Shown: positions 8,708 through 17,156, counted from the stretch's first letter. The stretch is DNA of 64,000 bases from Verrucomicrobium spinosum DSM 4136 = JCM 18804 (GCF_000172155.1 NZ_ABIZ01000001.1:3505105-3569104); one strand, 5' to 3'. Notes: generated from the letters alone by a model not told the origin. Numbers and translations: made by a program.

Positions 8708-9625
8708 ATGCATAATCGTCGCGACTTTTTACTTGCCACCCTCCAAGGTGCCGGGGCCTTGGCTTTGCCCTTGGCCACTGCTTCTGCCGCACCGGCCACA
8801 AGTGTTGATCCCAAGCACAAGTTTTGCTTCTTCACCAAGCATCTGCAGGGGCTCAGCTTTGAGGAGATCGCCTCCCATGCCGCACAACTCGGAGTGGACG
8901 GGATCGAAGCACCCGTGAGACCCAAAGGACACGTGGAGCCCGAGCGGGTGGAGGAAGATCTGCCCAAGCTGATCGAGCAGCTCAAGAAGCACAATCTGGA
9001 GATGACGATCCTCACCTCCGGCATCAATGAGGTTTCTGCGGAGCAGAACACGGAGAAGGTGCTGCGGACAGCCAAAGCTCTCGGAGTGGCCCGGTACCGC
9101 ATGAACTACTGGAAGTATGACCTGAAGCAGCCCATCTGGCCCCAGTTGGACAAAATCAAAGCCGGGGTGAAGGATCTCATAGTCCTAAGCAAGGAGATAG
9201 GAATTCAGCCTCTCTTCCAGAACCACCACGGCAAAGATTATGTGGGAGCTCCGGTATGGGATGTGGCCACGCTGATGCGCGACTATCCCGCAGACGACTG
9301 GGCCTTTGCCTTCGACATCCTGCATGCTTCAGTGGAAGGCGGAACTTCCTGGCCTATTGAACTGCGACTGGTGCAAGACAGGATCGGCGCGGCTTATTTC
9401 AAAGACTACCAGTGGACCGGCGGCAAGGCAGAGGTGGTGCCATTGGGAGAAGGGATGGCACCGGGCAAGGAGTATGCAAAACTGCTCAAAGCAGGCGGTT
9501 ATGCCGGTCCCGTCAGTCTGCATGTGGAGTACATCAAGAATAAACTCGTCACCAAAGAAGACGTGCAGAAGGCATTTGAGGCCACGCGGCGTGATCTGGC
9601 CGTATTGAGAGAATGGTGGTCATAG
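8708..9625 (+). CDS. Secreted sugar phosphate isomerase/epimerase-like TIM barrel
   Basis: A 305-residue protein of the xylose-isomerase-like TIM-barrel superfamily (AP endonuclease 2 fold). It starts MHNRRDFLL followed by a hydrophobic stretch and an Ala-rich cleavage region, a likely Tat signal of the twin-arginine RRDFL type. Typical features are LSFEEIASHAAQLGVDGIEAPV, a QPLFQNHH metal-site strand, AFAFDILHAS and YFKDYQW, ending with a VSLHVEYI strand. Members isomerise or epimerise sugars; exported versions are abundant in Planctomycetes and Verrucomicrobia and are mostly uncharacterised. It starts about 50 bases after the ceramidase-like gene and is followed closely by the propeller gene, so a transcriptional unit is likely. 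Confidence 0.87.
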   Translation: MHNRRDFLLATLQGAGALALPLATASAAPATSVDPKHKFCFFTKHLQGLSFEEIASHAAQLGVDGIEAPVRPKGHVEPERVEEDLPKLIEQLKKHNLEMTILTSGINEVSAEQNTEKVLRTAKALGVARYRMNYWKYDLKQPIWPQLDKIKAGVKDLIVLSKEIGIQPLFQNHHGKDYVGAPVWDVATLMRDYPADDWAFAFDILHASVEGGTSWPIELRLVQDRIGAAYFKDYQWTGGKAEVVPLGEGMAPGKEYAKLLKAGGYAGPVSLHVEYIKNKLVTKEDVQKAFEATRRDLAVLREWWS

Positions 9626-9657
9626 AGCAAAAACGCGGTGAGGCACGACTGATGCTC

Positions 9658-10938
9658 ATGAAGAAGGCTTACATGCGAATCCAGCAGGCAGGCTACATCC
9701 TCATGAGCACACTCCTGATTGTGGGAGGGTCTCCCGCCGCGGACTGGCCCCAGTTTCTGGGTCCCAACCGGGATGGCGCGTCGGCTGATAGTGAGCAGAT
9801 GATCAAGGGATTTGCTTTCTCCGGTGTGAAGTTCCGCTGGAAGCATCCTGTTGGCACCGGATTCGCCGGTCCCGTGGTGGCGGGGAATCGGGTGATTCTT
9901 TTCCATCGGATCAACGATCAAGCCATCGTGGAGTGTGTGGATGCCGCTACAGGAACTGAAGAATGGCGCTACACCTACGCCAATGCCTTCAAAGACAGCT
10001 TCGGATTCGACAACGGTCCGCGCGCCTGCCCGACAGTGGCGCAGGGCAAAGTGATCATTCATGGAGCTGAGGGTACGGTGCAGGCCCTGGACCTCACGAC
10101 GGGGAAGCGGCTCTGGGGATTCGACACGGTGAAGGAACTCAACTCCCCCCAGGGTTTTTTTGGAAGAGCATGCGCACCTTTGGTCACAGAAGGGAAGGTG
10201 ATCATGGAAGCGGGTGGATCCAACAGCAAGGGAGCGGCCGGCCTGATTGCCCTAAGTATCGACGATGGCCGCATTTTGTGGCAATGCCTCAAGGATGAAG
10301 CCAGCTATGCGGCACCCATCCTTAAACACGGAGGCGGGGCAACATTTCCCGCGATCATCGCCTGGATGCGCAATGACCTGGTGGTGGTCAATGCATTGGA
10401 TGGAGGCGTGAAGTTTCAGCAGAGACTACGGTCAGAGGCGGATGCCTCGGTGAATGCCGCAACGCCGATCTGGTGTGGAGAGGACAAACTTTTCCTCACC
10501 GCTTGCTATGACGTGGGGGCCAGTTTGTGGCAATGGAAGCCGGAAGGCAAGTTCACCCGCCTCTGGAAGAAGGAGGACGTGCTGGATTCCCACTACAGCA
10601 CGCCAGTGTACTATGACGGGTACCTCTACGGATTTCACGGCCGTCAGGAGTTTGGCCAGTCGATTCGTTGTGTCCGGGCGCAAGATGGCAAGGTGATGTG
10701 GGAGTCTGGTCGGGTAGCTGGCGGGACCCTGCTGCGGGTGCACGACACGTTGCTGGTGCTGACAGAGGCTGGAGAACTCTGGCTGGTGGATGCTTCCCCG
10801 ACGAAGTTTAACCGCCATGGGCAGGAGCAGATTCTCCGTGGCGGCCACCGGTCGCATGGTGCTTTTTCAAATGGGGTGTTCTTTGCCCGCGATGACCGCC
10901 AAGTGGTTGCGGTGGACCTCCGCCCCCGTGAGGATTAG
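9658..10938 (+). CDS. Secreted PQQ-like beta-propeller protein
   Basis: A 426-residue secreted propeller. Several in-frame ATGs (9613, 9652, 9658, 9673) are possible; 9658 gives a compact signal peptide and avoids overlap with the previous gene. The mature protein begins ADWPQFLGPNRDG, a signature shared by PQQ-like propellers of Planctomycetes and Verrucomicrobia. Repeated strands such as VECVDAATGTEEWRY, VQALDLTTGKRLW, IALSIDDGRILW and VRAQDGKVMWES show the tryptophan-docking repeat. Such proteins may be dehydrogenases or binding scaffolds; no heme motif is present, and quinone binding cannot be inferred from sequence alone. Confidence 0.88.
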   Translation: MKKAYMRIQQAGYILMSTLLIVGGSPAADWPQFLGPNRDGASADSEQMIKGFAFSGVKFRWKHPVGTGFAGPVVAGNRVILFHRINDQAIVECVDAATGTEEWRYTYANAFKDSFGFDNGPRACPTVAQGKVIIHGAEGTVQALDLTTGKRLWGFDTVKELNSPQGFFGRACAPLVTEGKVIMEAGGSNSKGAAGLIALSIDDGRILWQCLKDEASYAAPILKHGGGATFPAIIAWMRNDLVVVNALDGGVKFQQRLRSEADASVNAATPIWCGEDKLFLTACYDVGASLWQWKPEGKFTRLWKKEDVLDSHYSTPVYYDGYLYGFHGRQEFGQSIRCVRAQDGKVMWESGRVAGGTLLRVHDTLLVLTEAGELWLVDASPTKFNRHGQEQILRGGHRSHGAFSNGVFFARDDRQVVAVDLRPRED

Positions 10939-10964
10939 CCGCCCGACCGGATCGCAGGGAGACG

Positions 10965-11459
10965 CTACTGTTGCTCTGCTGGAGGCGGGGGCTCTGATTT
11001 GGGAGCGTCTGTCTTGGAAGGGGCTGCCGGTGGCTTGCCCTTCTGGGCTTGGTCTTCAGCCTGAATTTTGTCGAAGAGCTCCCGCGCCACTTTCATTCTC
11101 TCTTCAGGCGTCGAACTGGCAATGGTGTCGCGCTTGTCACGCATGGCTTCGATGAACTTGCGTCGCCCTTGGTCAGATAGGGAGTTGAAGCGCTTGCGTT
11201 GCTCACTTTGAAACTCGCGTTGCTCTGATGTCATGGTACGGCGTTCCCCAGGCCCGGCAGAGTTCTGGTCCCGCTTCAACTGGGCGAGAGAGTCTTCCAG
11301 GGAAGTGACTTTTTTCTCGAGAGTCGCCAACCGTTCGGCCAGAAGCTTGATCGTCTCCTTGTCTGACGGTGCTGGTTCTTGGGCAACCAAAGTGGCCATC
11401 AGAGAACTCCAGCCGAGGGCGAGTCCCATTCCCACCAATCGCAAGCAAGGGGCTTTCAT
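10965..11459 (-). CDS. Secreted coiled-coil protein of unknown function
   Basis: A 164-residue protein with a signal peptide (start 11459; ATGs at 11477 and 11429 are alternatives). The mature part opens with a leucine-heptad coiled coil (KLLAERLATLEKKV, SLEDSLAQLKRD), continues with a charged helical region rich in Arg/Gln/Glu (FNSLSDQGRRKFIEAMRDKRD) that faintly recalls LTXXQ/Spy-like periplasmic helical proteins, and ends in a Pro/Lys-rich tail. Convergent with the propeller gene and 28 bases from its end; it lies just downstream of the NlpC gene on the same strand. No family recognised with confidence. Confidence 0.65.
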   Translation of the reverse strand: MKAPCLRLVGMGLALGWSSLMATLVAQEPAPSDKETIKLLAERLATLEKKVTSLEDSLAQLKRDQNSAGPGERRTMTSEQREFQSEQRKRFNSLSDQGRRKFIEAMRDKRDTIASSTPEERMKVARELFDKIQAEDQAQKGKPPAAPSKTDAPKSEPPPPAEQQ

Positions 11460-11497
11460 TCCCACCAGCATAGGCAAGGTGGCATCGTCCCGTCAAG

Positions 11498-11517
11498 CCA
11501 GGTCTCTAGAGACCTGG
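11498..11517. terminator. Perfect 20-bp palindrome at the end of the NlpC gene
   Basis: The 20 bases are their own reverse complement and overlap the last codons and stop of the minus-strand NlpC/P60 gene. As RNA they would fold into an 8-bp stem with a CUAG tetraloop. No T tract follows on the minus strand, so it is not a canonical intrinsic terminator; it may be a processing or attenuation hairpin between this gene and the coiled-coil gene downstream, or a protein-binding site. Confidence 0.4.
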
Positions 11518-12012
11518 AATATGACGCACAACGCAGCCCTTGGTGGGGCGGGGGCGCGTGGACCATTTGGGGCCCTCGTTCTCACCGTTGTAGCCGGTAT
11601 CCAGGCGCAGTCCGGCGATGGTGCAGAATACATGCCCTCTGCGCGCATAGATCGTAATCCATTTGCCGGGGCCAGGTTTTCCAAACGTGCGGAACTCGCT
11701 GGAAGCCATGGGTGTTTTCAGCAGCCCGGCATGGTGAAGGACGTAGGACAGGGTGCCGGAACAGTCATAGCCCACGTCGTCGATTCGCCGATGACCCCCA
11801 CCGTAAATGTACGGTTTGCCCTGAAGGCGATTCCCCGCTGCCACGGCGCGTTTCACTGGCTCCGGGCAGTTCTCGGGGATCAGGGCGTATTTTCCCTGAA
11901 GCACGGCCGATTTCCCGGGGACAAACTTGTAGGTATAGGATTCAGGCGTGCTGCTACAGCTGGCGAGCAGAACGAGGCAAAGGATGGTTGCGATGGAAAG
12001 GAGACGATGCAC
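11506..12012 (-). CDS. NlpC/P60-family lipoprotein (peptidoglycan hydrolase-like)
   Basis: A 168-residue lipoprotein with lipobox LASC (lipidated Cys19). The catalytic domain shows YIYGGGHR, GYDCSGTLSYVLHHAG with nucleophile Cys84, and GHVFCTIAGLRLDT with a candidate catalytic His127. This is the NlpC/P60 cysteine-peptidase arrangement, which usually cleaves gamma-D-glutamyl-diaminopimelate or related bonds in peptidoglycan. The fold is a minimal, short version without SH3 domains. It is divergent from queE, sharing a 92-base intergenic region. Family assignment is strong; peptidoglycan as the substrate is inferred. Confidence 0.85.
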   Translation of the reverse strand: MHRLLSIATILCLVLLASCSSTPESYTYKFVPGKSAVLQGKYALIPENCPEPVKRAVAAGNRLQGKPYIYGGGHRRIDDVGYDCSGTLSYVLHHAGLLKTPMASSEFRTFGKPGPGKWITIYARRGHVFCTIAGLRLDTGYNGENEGPKWSTRPRPTKGCVVRHIPGL

Positions 12013-12104
12013 GAGCTTGGTTAAGGTAACTTAAGGGTTTTAGAAGCGGGTGGCGAGAGCAATTTCAGGCGCATTTCCCAGTCGTATGCTAGCTATGAAA
12101 GGAC

Positions 12105-12800
12105 ATGCGGATTTCGGAGACATTTTTTTCTGTGCAGGGCGAGGGGAAACTGACCGGGGTCCCTTCCGTATTCATTCGCACGTCAGGGTGCAACCTGAGG
12201 TGCCGTTGGTGTGATACCCCCTATGCCTCATGGAATCCCGAAGGGGATGATGTGTCTGTAGAAGACATCCTGGCAGAAGTGAATCGTCACCCCACCCGGT
12301 ACGTCGTGGTCACTGGAGGCGAACCGACCATTGCTGCGGGCATGCGTGAATTGCTCCAGGGCCTTCGGGATGCGGGCAAGCACATCACGATCGAGACGGC
12401 AGGTACCGTAATGCCGACCGATCTGGCCTGCGATCTGGCCTCCCTCAGCCCCAAGCTGGCCAACTCCACCCCCAGTGTGGAGGAAGCCGGGCGGGGCTGG
12501 CACGATCGCCATGAGAAGACCCGCTGGCAACCCGAAGTGCTCCGTGCCTGGACGGAGGCGTGCGAACACCAGCTTAAGTTTGTCGTGTCGGCCGAGGCGG
12601 ACCTTCTTGAGATCGAAAACCTGCTGGCCGAAGCAAAAATCCAGACAGCCCCTGAGAACATCCTCCTCATGCCCGAAGGCCGCGAGCAAACCCGCCTCCA
12701 CGCCCTGGCACCTCAAGTCGTGGAATGGTGCAAAATACGCGGTTGGCGCTTTTGCGCCCGGTTGCACATTGACCTTTTTGGGAACAAGCGGGGGACGTGA
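12105..12800 (+). CDS. queE: 7-carboxy-7-deazaguanine synthase (QueE), radical SAM
   Basis: A 231-residue radical SAM enzyme of queuosine precursor (7-deazaguanine) synthesis, converting 6-carboxytetrahydropterin to 7-carboxy-7-deazaguanine. It begins ISETFFSVQGEGKLTGVPSVFIR, the family hallmark, followed by the [4Fe-4S] motif Cys29-x3-Cys33-x2-Cys36 (GCNLRCRWCDT) and the SAM-binding TGGEPT at 70-75. Length is normal. The C-terminal CARLHIDLFGNKRGT matches QueE. No other que gene is adjacent. An ATG at 12094 is out of frame; the chosen start gives the conserved N-terminus. Confidence 0.95.
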   Translation: MRISETFFSVQGEGKLTGVPSVFIRTSGCNLRCRWCDTPYASWNPEGDDVSVEDILAEVNRHPTRYVVVTGGEPTIAAGMRELLQGLRDAGKHITIETAGTVMPTDLACDLASLSPKLANSTPSVEEAGRGWHDRHEKTRWQPEVLRAWTEACEHQLKFVVSAEADLLEIENLLAEAKIQTAPENILLMPEGREQTRLHALAPQVVEWCKIRGWRFCARLHIDLFGNKRGT

Positions 12801-13004
12801 GCCCGCTGCGCGGGGAGACGGAAGACTGGAAGACGGAAGACAGAAGACTTGAGGCCGGGGGGAGATGGGGCGCTCTGGAGGCTTCCTCCCCGCATCCGAC
12901 CGTCGGTTGTCCCTTCGATGATCTGAGGCGTGGTTGGAGTACCGACTTCAGTCGGCGTATTCCGCAAGGGGGCATGTGGTCGAAGGGCTCACTGTACCAG
13001 AGCC
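12801..13004. other. Intergenic region with GGAAGAC repeats and REP-like hairpin
   Basis: No gene seen. Around 12829-12850 the heptamer GGAAGAC or close variants recurs several times in a purine-rich run. At 12942-12955 CCGAC-TTCA-GTCGG forms a hairpin, extendable with bulges to GGAGTA...GTATTCC, the style of REP sequences linked with REP-associated tyrosine transposases in other genomes. A third inverted repeat AGGGCTC/GAGCCCT (12984-12990 and 13000-13006) touches the stop codon of the minus-strand nucleotidyltransferase gene, without a following T tract. Confidence 0.5.
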
Positions 13005-13895
13005 CTAATAACAATAGTTCTCTTTCGCCTCATCGATGATGGGTCGCATCACGGCAAAAAAACGATCGCACCATTCCTGAGCCGTTCCTTCCACCCAGGG
13101 ATACTCTTTCAAGAACATGCCCCAGTTCATAAGGGACGCGTCTTTCCAGGCAAATGGTAGCTGGTCCTCGGTCCATCCACTCTCCCATAACCCTGCGTGG
13201 GAGAGGACGCTGTGGAGCAGATCAGGTGAAGGCACGCTCCGCTCTGCCAGGAGGACTGCGTCATACAGATCCTTTCCATTTGGGCGTTCGTCCTCAACAA
13301 GCCAGCGGACCTTCCATGCAAGTGACTCTTCCATGCTTGCCATTACAACTTCCGTGCCGGTGCTCATCTCAAACTTGATCTCCCCTGATGAAACGGGCGC
13401 GAGCAATGATTCACCGAACACGAAGTCCATTTGGATCTCTGCAAGAGGGAGATCCCCGCATCGCCAGGGGATGACCACGCGATGCCCCGGAGCATCGTCG
13501 TAGATCCAGATGTCAGTTCGGGTAATCTCCTTGTACTCGATCCGAATGTCGTCGAAAGCAGAAGCTGTAGTCACGTCGATGACGATGTCGTTGATTAAAC
13601 GCTTCCCTCGAAGATCGTTGATCCCGACCGTCCCGGGCCGAATAATCCAGTCGACATCTCCCGGCTCTCGAGCTTCATGGCCAAGACAGGACTTGAGGGC
13701 AAGGCTGCCTCGCAGGACAAGTTGGTCCAGCCGGGGGCCGGCAACCGCAATGTCAACCAAGTGGGTCATCACCCGGCGTCTGGCTGTGATCCAACGCTTC
13801 TGATCTTCGAAGGAAAGGATGGGATCACCCGGACGACGTGCTCTGGGGACATGCTCACTCGCTGGGGTGAATGCTGAATGGTCGTTGTGGGGCAT
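13005..13895 (-). CDS. AbiEii/AbiGii-type nucleotidyltransferase
   Basis: A 296-residue DNA-polymerase-beta-like nucleotidyltransferase. The active-site motif LVLRGSLALKSC (Gly63-Ser64) is followed by PGDVDWII with the metal-binding Asp80-x-Asp82, and later by EIQMDFVFGE and an SLAWKVRWLVEDE...KDLYDAVLLAE segment matching the conserved Lys and Asp region of AbiEii/AbiGii toxins. Those toxins are the enzymatic half of type IV toxin-antitoxin or abortive-infection systems. The gene upstream on the same strand, 52 bases away, is not an AbiEi-type antitoxin but an unrelated conserved protein. Fold and catalytic motifs are clear; toxin function is inferred. Confidence 0.8.
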   Translation of the reverse strand: MPHNDHSAFTPASEHVPRARRPGDPILSFEDQKRWITARRRVMTHLVDIAVAGPRLDQLVLRGSLALKSCLGHEAREPGDVDWIIRPGTVGINDLRGKRLINDIVIDVTTASAFDDIRIEYKEITRTDIWIYDDAPGHRVVIPWRCGDLPLAEIQMDFVFGESLLAPVSSGEIKFEMSTGTEVVMASMEESLAWKVRWLVEDERPNGKDLYDAVLLAERSVPSPDLLHSVLSHAGLWESGWTEDQLPFAWKDASLMNWGMFLKEYPWVEGTAQEWCDRFFAVMRPIIDEAKENYCY

Positions 13896-13947
13896 TGGGA
13901 GTGGGGGCAGGGCTGGAGTTGTTGTTGAGGGGCGGCATGCGCGGCGG

Positions 13948-14571
13948 TCAGTGACTGGGGAGCCATCCGGAATCCAGCCCCAGATTGTTGTCGAAGACCA
14001 CGTACTCCGCTTCTGTTTCGAGGATGTCGAACGAATGTTCTGAGAGGTCCAGTATGAGGTTGGTTAGCGCATTGGTGGAAGCATCGCGATCGGTTCCGCA
14101 CTGACGTTGGGTGAGGAAGCGCTCCTGCATGCCGTCCTCACGAGTCCGCAGGGCATTCCTGGATAGTCGGGCTTCATGTCGAAAGGCGACCAATTGAAGG
14201 AGCGACAAGTCTGCTTTGGGAGGAAGAAGCAACTTCACATGATGCTCGAAGTAGCATGCCGAGGATGATTGACGGGCGACATCGTCCAGTGTGGATGGAG
14301 CGAATGCGTGCCTTGAATCGACTTCGATTTTCACTCGCAGAACTTCCGCGCCCAGTGCATGGAGTTGTGCTGCCAGTACCTGGGTCGCCTTTAGTTCGGT
14401 TTGATACTCGCCCGAACTGCGGCGCGTGAGCATCGGCTGTGAGGGATGAATGCCGTCGCTCAACACGATGTGCGTCAACTTCAGCCCAGCCTGCTTTGCC
14501 CAGCCAATGACCCTCTCCACATCATCGGTGCGAAGGGTAAAGTGGGTCTCGAATTCACCTCTGAAATTCAC
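13948..14571 (-). CDS. Uncharacterised partner of the AbiEii-type nucleotidyltransferase
   Basis: A 207-residue soluble protein with a GTG start at 14571 and no signal peptide or membrane segment. Striking conserved-looking blocks are FETHFTLRTDD, THIVLSDGIHPSQPMLT, YFEHHVKLLLPP, QERFLTQR and YVVFDNNLGLDSGW. I recall similar FETH.TVR / THIVLDRG..PSQPMLT / RFVTQR proteins as unnamed hypotheticals, in actinobacteria among others. The gene precedes the nucleotidyltransferase in the same orientation, the position an antitoxin usually takes. Histidine-rich motifs could bind a metal or phosphate, but no known fold is recognised. Gene reality is well supported; the antitoxin or modifier role is a hypothesis. 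Confidence 0.7.
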   Translation of the reverse strand: MNFRGEFETHFTLRTDDVERVIGWAKQAGLKLTHIVLSDGIHPSQPMLTRRSSGEYQTELKATQVLAAQLHALGAEVLRVKIEVDSRHAFAPSTLDDVARQSSSACYFEHHVKLLLPPKADLSLLQLVAFRHEARLSRNALRTREDGMQERFLTQRQCGTDRDASTNALTNLILDLSEHSFDILETEAEYVVFDNNLGLDSGWLPSH

Positions 14572-14767
14572 GCTTTAACGAACGATAGTTTTGACGATGG
14601 GCAAGCATATGAAGCGGGCGCATTGGAGAATGTAGATGAGCCGTCCCGGCTCTTGGGTGACGCTGTGTGGATTTGGCAAAGAACTAGAACCGAGACGGTT
14701 CTTCTAGATTGCCGATCGCCGAGGAAGGTGCGAACAACGCCGCGCACCTCTATTCGAGCCCACAATA

Positions 14768-14798
14768 AAGCCCCGATCCGCAGGGCGGACCGGGGCTT
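14768..14798 (-). terminator. Intrinsic terminator of the S41 protease gene
   Basis: AAGCCCCG (14768-14775) pairs with CGGGGCTT (14791-14798), extended by an inner TCCGC/GCGGA stem across one mismatch. On the minus strand the hairpin is followed by TTTATTG. It lies 22 bases past the stop of the protease gene, which is transcribed leftward into it. Confidence 0.8.
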
Positions 14799-14819
14799 CA
14801 ACACTTCACTCTCTCGCCG

Positions 14820-17156
14820 TTACTGCTGAGCGGGCTTCTTGGCCTCGCTGGCGTTGGCGGTTTGAGGCTGGTGGCTCGAAACTTCGATGAGGTCACGCAT
14901 CACGTTGACAGTCTCCAGTTTAACCGGCTCCACGCCGAAGGGGAACTGGCTGTCATCGGAACCGTCATCATCGTCATTGCTGGAGGCCATGCGCATGCCG
15001 GTGGTCTGCTCCTTGGTGAAGCTGGACTCCTTGACGAGTTCGGTGGCGTCCACGTTGTCCAGAGTGAGGCGATAGCGCTCAAAGCCCTGCTTGTACTGTT
15101 TGGCTACCTCTTCCGTGCGGTTTTTACGCTCGGTCTTCCTGGCCTCGGAGCGGGCTTTGTTCTCGTCGAGCTCCTTCTGACGGTCTTTCTCGTTGAGGCT
15201 GACGGTGTTTTTGTCGAGACGCTCCTTGATGCGCTTGGTGTCCTCGATCACGTATTGGAATTCCGGATTGGATTCCAAACGGGATTTCACGCGGGTATTC
15301 AACTCCTGCAAGGGCAGGGGCGTTTTGGTCGCGTAGGTGAAGGTCCGTGGCGGGATCGTGTCATAGGGCAGAGCCTGAGGCAAGGAGTCTTCACCGATCT
15401 CCATCACGTCGCGGATGCTGGGAAGCACCACGTCAGGGACGACGCCGCGAAGCTGGGTGGACCCACCGGCGATGCGGTAGAACTTCTGGATCGTGACCTT
15501 CAGGGAGCCAGCGCGGCTCTTGTCGCTAAAGAAAGGCATGTAGCGTTCCACAGGAAGGATGGTCTGCACGGTACCTTTGCCGAAGGTGGACTTCTCGCCC
15601 ACGATGACGGCACGGCGGTAATCCTGAAGAGCAGCCGCGAAAATCTCGCTGGCAGAGGCACTGGCCTTGTCGGTCAGCACGATCAGGGGACCCTCGTACA
15701 CTGGGCGCTCGTTGTCGCAGTCGCGCCAGGTGATGTTGTTGCGCCAGTCTTTGGCCTGCACCACGGGCCCCTTGGGAACGAAGAGTCCCGTCAGCTTGAT
15801 CGCTTCCTCCAGAGAGCCGCCACCGTCGCCGCGGAGGTCAACCACGAGACCTTCGATGCGCTCGGCCATGAGGCGCTTGAGCAGGCGGGTTACGTCAGCC
15901 GTGCAGCTCACCGTGCCGTCTTCCATATCAGCGTAGAAGGAGGGGAGGGTGATCCAGCCAATCTTCGTGCTCTTGCCGTTGACAGGAGGGGTGAGGAGCA
16001 GCTCGGCATTGGCCAGCTTTTCCTTCAGCTCCACTTCACCGCGCACGATAGAGATGATCTTCACTTCCGAGGGGTCCTCAGCGGCGGCCGGGTTCACTTT
16101 CAGGCGCACCACGGTGCCAGACTTGCCGCGGATCATTTCCACGACCTTCTGGAGCTTCATGTACTTGATGTCCACCCAGTCGCTGTTGGGACCGGTGCCA
16201 TCACCTTGAGCCACGGCCAGGATCTTGTCGCTGATCTTGAGCTCGCTCTGCTTGTCGGCCGGGCCCCCCACCACGATCCCTTGGATCTCTGCCACATTGT
16301 CCTTCGTGCTCAGCAGTGCGCCAATCCCCACGAGGGAGTGGTTCATCTGAATCTTGAAGTTGTCGGACTCCTGCTGGCTCATGTACTCCGTGTGCGGGTC
16401 ATAGCTGCCCGCAAGGCAGGAGAGGAAGTAGTTCACGATATCTTCCTGCTCGTTCTCGGCGAGCTGCTCAAGGAGGCGCTCATAGCGCTTGAGCACCCGC
16501 TTGTCCGGCGGGTCTTCCTCACCCGGGTCTGCTTTCACGGCCTTGTCAGCCTTCGCAGCGGCCTTGGCGGCTTCTTCGGGATTCTCGGCAGCCTTCTTGG
16601 CTCTTTCCTCAGCCTTTTTCTTCTTGGCCTCTTCCCGGGCCTTGTCACTCAGTCGCTCGGCGAGGAGGTCACCTTCAATCAGGTCATTCCAGAGTGCGTC
16701 GGAGGCGGCTTCATTCGCAGGCCAGGGAGCCTTCTCACGCTTGACCTCCAGGGAGCGGTTGGAGTCGAAAGCGAATTTCTTCGTTTCCAGCACTTTCTTC
16801 GCGTAGGCCACGCGCTGCTTCACCCGCTCTTCATACTTGTAGTAGATGTCGAGCGCCGGACTGATGTTCCGGGTCAGGATGTGCTCATCCAGGCTGGTGG
16901 CGTAGTCGGTCTTGAATTTGTCCACATCCTCCTGGGTGAGGTAGATGTGGGAGAAATCGAGAAAGTTGAGGTAGCTGTCGAGCAGGCGCTTCGAAATCTC
17001 ATCATCAAACTCTTTTCGGGAGTAGTGATGGTTCTGAAGCATGTAGGCCACATGCATGGCCACCTGCCCATAATTGGTTTCGGCGCGGACCTTTGGTCCT
17101 GCAAGCAGCAGTGAACCGAGGACCGCCGTGGAAAAGAGCGTGGAGGCGTAGCGCAT
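14820..17156 (-). CDS. prc: Tail-specific (C-terminal processing) protease, S41 family, Prc-type
   Basis: A 778-residue periplasmic serine protease. ATG 17156 is preferred over an in-frame GTG two codons upstream; a signal peptide ends near VRAET. An N-terminal helical domain contains a highly charged Lys/Glu/Ala insertion (about 195-230). The PDZ domain (SLVGIGALLSTKDN, ILAVAQGDG) is followed by the catalytic region SASASEIFAAALQDYRRAVIVGEKSTFGKGTVQ in pieces: Ser in SASASEI and Lys in FGKGTVQ form the Ser-Lys dyad as in E. coli Prc. The C-terminal domain matches Prc rather than shorter CtpA enzymes. It probably trims or degrades periplasmic and lipoprotein substrates. A clear terminator follows. 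Confidence 0.94.
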   Translation of the reverse strand: MRYASTLFSTAVLGSLLLAGPKVRAETNYGQVAMHVAYMLQNHHYSRKEFDDEISKRLLDSYLNFLDFSHIYLTQEDVDKFKTDYATSLDEHILTRNISPALDIYYKYEERVKQRVAYAKKVLETKKFAFDSNRSLEVKREKAPWPANEAASDALWNDLIEGDLLAERLSDKAREEAKKKKAEERAKKAAENPEEAAKAAAKADKAVKADPGEEDPPDKRVLKRYERLLEQLAENEQEDIVNYFLSCLAGSYDPHTEYMSQQESDNFKIQMNHSLVGIGALLSTKDNVAEIQGIVVGGPADKQSELKISDKILAVAQGDGTGPNSDWVDIKYMKLQKVVEMIRGKSGTVVRLKVNPAAAEDPSEVKIISIVRGEVELKEKLANAELLLTPPVNGKSTKIGWITLPSFYADMEDGTVSCTADVTRLLKRLMAERIEGLVVDLRGDGGGSLEEAIKLTGLFVPKGPVVQAKDWRNNITWRDCDNERPVYEGPLIVLTDKASASASEIFAAALQDYRRAVIVGEKSTFGKGTVQTILPVERYMPFFSDKSRAGSLKVTIQKFYRIAGGSTQLRGVVPDVVLPSIRDVMEIGEDSLPQALPYDTIPPRTFTYATKTPLPLQELNTRVKSRLESNPEFQYVIEDTKRIKERLDKNTVSLNEKDRQKELDENKARSEARKTERKNRTEEVAKQYKQGFERYRLTLDNVDATELVKESSFTKEQTTGMRMASSNDDDDGSDDSQFPFGVEPVKLETVNVMRDLIEVSSHQPQTANASEAKKPAQQ

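Noticed and set aside
12829-12850. Possible CRISPR-like array from repeated GGAAGAC
   Set aside because: Units are 7 bases with no spacers of regular length; simple purine-rich repetition.
14862-17114. 750-codon open frame on the plus strand
   Set aside because: It is the antisense of the S41 protease gene, which has intact motifs; the sequence is His/Leu/Gly biased and has no recognisable family.
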